64,000 nucleotides of DNA from Lysobacteraceae bacterium (GTDB lineage: Bacteria > Pseudomonadota > Gammaproteobacteria > Xanthomonadales > Rhodanobacteraceae): contig JAJFUF010000011.1 in assembly GCA_021372495.1 (NCBI GenBank), positions 62,001 to 126,000 on the forward strand, read 5' to 3'. The notes below the pieces were generated by a model. The model saw nothing but the letters and a program-made list of their open reading frames with translations. It was not told where the DNA came from and did not search any database. The position numbers and the translations under genes are program-made. How positions within the stretch are numbered: the first letter of the stretch is position 1; each line of letters starts with the position of its first letter. Positions 61,987-64,000 of the stretch are shown here, piece after piece.

Positions 61987-64000
61987 TCAATTGCGCGCGT
62001 AGCGCGCCGCGGCGACGCGGTTGCGGCCGGCGGTCTTGGCGCTGTACACGGCCGCGTCGGCGGCGCCGAGCAGGCCGCGCAGGTTGGGCGCGTCGCAGGT
62101 GCGCAGGCTGGCCACGCCGATGCTGATCGTGTAGGCCGTGCCGGAAGGCGCGAACCGCGCCAGCGCCGCGGCGACGTGCCCGCGCAGGCGCTCGGCCAGG
62201 GCGAGCGCGGCGGCTTCGTCGCGGCCGTCCAGCACCACCAGGAATTCCTCGCCGCCGAGCCGGCCGAGCAGGTCGCCGGGCTCCAGCCACTGCCGCACCG
62301 CCTGCGTGCCGGCGGTCAGCACGGTGTCGCCGAACAGGTGGCCGTGCTCGTCGTTGATGCGCTTGAAGTGGTCGAAGTCGATCATCAGCACGCTGAATTC
62401 GCCGCCGTCGCGGATGCGCCGCGCGATCTGCAGTTCGGCCTGGCGCAGCACGTGGCCGCGGTTGTAGACGCCGGTCAGCGCGTCGCTGATCGCGGCCTGG
62501 TAGAGCTCGGTGGCCTGCGCGCTGAGCTGCGCGTTGGCGGCGCTCAGCGTGCCGCGCTGCCGCTCCACCTCGGCGTGCTTCAGCGCCAGGTCGCGGTGCA
62601 GCCGGCGGGTGGCGCGATAGCGGCCGGCCAGGGCCAGCGCCAGCAGCGCCAGCAGCAGCGCGCCGAGCAGGCTGAGGTTGCGCACCAGCGCCTGCTCGCG
62701 CAACTTCAGCGCCTTGACCTCGTTGTCCAGCGTGAGCACGCGGATGCGCTGCGCGGCGGCGTCGCTCTCGTAGCGCGCGCGCAGCGTGGCCAGGCGCTGG
62801 CCCGAGCGCACGCCGAGCAGATCCTGGCGCAGCTCGTCGTAGCGGCGCTCGAAGACCAGCGCGAGCCGGTAGTCGCCGCGCGCCTCGGCGAGCGCGCTGC
62901 GCAGCCGGCAGGCCTCGATCAGCGGCGGCATCAGGCGCGCGGCATCGAGCAGCCCGATCGCGCGGTCGAGTTCGGCGGCGGCCGCGTCCAGCCGGCCGGC
63001 ACGGTGGTCGAGCGTGCCCTGCAGCAGCAGGGCGCTGCCGAGGATTTCGTGCTGCCGCAGCGCGTCGCCGAGCGCGAGCGCCTCGCGCACTTCGGCCTGC
63101 GCCTCGTCGACGCGGCCGAGGCCGATCAGCGCGCGCGCGATCTGCACGCGCTCGAGGCCGACGTGCGGGCGGTTGCCGAGCATGGTGTCGAGGGCCAGCG
63201 CCTGGCGCGCCATCGTCAGCGCACGCTCGGCCTCGCCGCGGTCGTTGAGCAGGACGGCGTAGCTGCCGAGGGTGGAGGCGAGCGAGATCGGATCGGGGCG
63301 CGCGCGCTCGGCGTCCAGCGCGCGACGGAAGAACGCGTCGGCCTGCTCGCGGTCGTCGACCTCGCGGTAGAGCAGGGCGATGCTGCGGTAGGTGCCGGCG
63401 TCGACCCCGTCGTCGCGGGTCTCGCCGAGGTGCATCGCTTCGAGGTACAGGGCGAGCGCGCCGGCGAAGTCGCCCTGGTCGCGGCGGACCATGCCGAGGT
63501 TGGTCAGCGAGCGCTCGATCGCCGCGGGGTCGGCGCGCTCGCGCCGCAGCGCCAGGGCCTGCTGCTGCAGTTGCGCCGCGCGCTGAAGGTCGCCGCGCCG
63601 CCGCGCCAGCACCGCGGCGTAGTCGGTCGCGCTGGCGCGGAATCCGCCGTCGGCGGTCGCCTGCGCGTAGTCCAGCAGGTGCCGCACCTGCGCTTCCACC
63701 TGCGGATAGCGGCCGAGGATCATCGCGAACTCGGCCTGCTGCTGGCGCGCGGCGTGCGCGCGGCGGTCGTCGCCGCGGCGCTCGGCTTCGGCCTGCACGC
63801 GCGACCAGGCGACGGCGGCATCGTCGGGCGCGCCGCAGGCGATTTCCAGCCAGGCGACCAGTTGCAGCAGGGCGAGCCGCGAACCCGGCGGGGCGGAGCC
63901 ATCGAGCATGCGCTGCAGCGTCGTGGCGGCCGCGGCGATGTGGGGAGCCCACGCGTGCAGGGTGAGGCTGGCGCGGCCGATGGCGTCGGCGGCGGGCGGC
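61987..64000 (-). CDS. TPR-GGDEF diguanylate cyclase (partial, runs off the right edge)
   Basis: At least 671 residues are visible, and the frame is open through position 64000, so the true start lies beyond the window (the ATG at 63909 is probably internal). The visible N-terminal 350 residues are TPR-like helical repeats (YRSIALLYREVDDREQADAF, then LALGDALRQHEILGSALLLQ). A transmembrane helix (LLGALLLALLALALAGRY) and a coiled coil lead to the GGDEF domain, with FDHFKRINDEHGHLFGD and GRLGGEEFLVVLDG, an intact active site. The layout fits periplasmic TPR sensors that control c-di-GMP synthesis. Confidence 0.92.
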   Translation of the reverse strand, partial: PPAADAIGRASLTLHAWAPHIAAAATTLQRMLDGSAPPGSRLALLQLVAWLEIACGAPDDAAVAWSRVQAEAERRGDDRRAHAARQQQAEFAMILGRYPQVEAQVRHLLDYAQATADGGFRASATDYAAVLARRRGDLQRAAQLQQQALALRRERADPAAIERSLTNLGMVRRDQGDFAGALALYLEAMHLGETRDDGVDAGTYRSIALLYREVDDREQADAFFRRALDAERARPDPISLASTLGSYAVLLNDRGEAERALTMARQALALDTMLGNRPHVGLERVQIARALIGLGRVDEAQAEVREALALGDALRQHEILGSALLLQGTLDHRAGRLDAAAAELDRAIGLLDAARLMPPLIEACRLRSALAEARGDYRLALVFERRYDELRQDLLGVRSGQRLATLRARYESDAAAQRIRVLTLDNEVKALKLREQALVRNLSLLGALLLALLALALAGRYRATRRLHRDLALKHAEVERQRGTLSAANAQLSAQATELYQAAISDALTGVYNRGHVLRQAELQIARRIRDGGEFSVLMIDFDHFKRINDEHGHLFGDTVLTAGTQAVRQWLEPGDLLGRLGGEEFLVVLDGRDEAAALALAERLRGHVAAALARFAPSGTAYTISIGVASLRTCDAPNLRGLLGAADAAVYSAKTAGRNRVAAARYARN

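Overview
This 64 kb window is GC-rich bacterial chromosome. Gene content and order (hflK-hflC-DUF2065-purA, rnr-rlmB, an rsx/rnf cluster with nth, pstSCAB-phoU) point to a gammaproteobacterium, most likely of the Xanthomonadales/Lysobacterales. That placement is inferred from gene content, not from a marker-gene comparison. Most of the window is dense housekeeping sequence with short gaps, frequent 1-17 bp gene overlaps and several families of GC-rich palindromic repeats.

Layout. 0-5 kb: the end of hflK, hflC, a DUF2065 gene, purA, and a hipBA-type toxin-antitoxin pair behind three evenly spaced palindromic operators. 5-11 kb: a VOC-fold protein, a GAF-GGDEF protein, tRNA-Leu(CAG) with a clear promoter and terminator, rnr, rlmB and a small membrane protein. 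11-17 kb: a cysteine-synthase-family gene, then phoU-pstB-pstA-pstC-pstS reading leftward from a Pho box. 17.3-35.7 kb: an accessory block of envelope and regulatory genes. It holds a FixJ-type regulator, a lone receiver, a membrane PAS histidine kinase, several outer-membrane proteins, an octaheme cytochrome fused to a TPR tail, an AtsA-like arylsulfatase, a DUF2092 protein and a PlpD-type patatin/beta-barrel protein. It ends in a lipoprotein gene and fragments of an IS30-type transposase and a carboxymuconolactone-decarboxylase-like gene.

36-41 kb: RNase T, then a leftward hvfABC-DoxX locus. This locus encodes a Cys-rich EGxCG precursor, a DUF692 (MNIO) enzyme and its DUF2063 partner, a post-translational peptide-modification system linked to copper. 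A divergent porin with its own terminator follows. 41-48 kb: nth and a complete rsxA,B,C,D,G,E set, broken into pieces by two small genes on the opposite strand. 48-55.9 kb: a ClpP-like serine protease, an S9 peptidase, metG (with a palindromic repeat inserted inside its linker), a DUF2147 protein, apbC/mrp, dcd and a lipoprotein. 56-62 kb: a tight eight-gene leftward operon for pyroglutamyl peptides (pcp, DUF979/DUF969 permease, pxpA, pxpC, pxpB) with a HIT protein and a dienelactone hydrolase. The window ends inside a TPR-GGDEF gene.

The strongest candidates for little-described biology are the hvf locus with its mixed EGKCG/EGHCG/EGACG core, the octaheme/sulfatase/outer-membrane island with its own two-component system and a recurring upstream motif, and the palindrome that became coding sequence in metG. 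All functions are read from motifs and remembered family resemblance; no database search was run.
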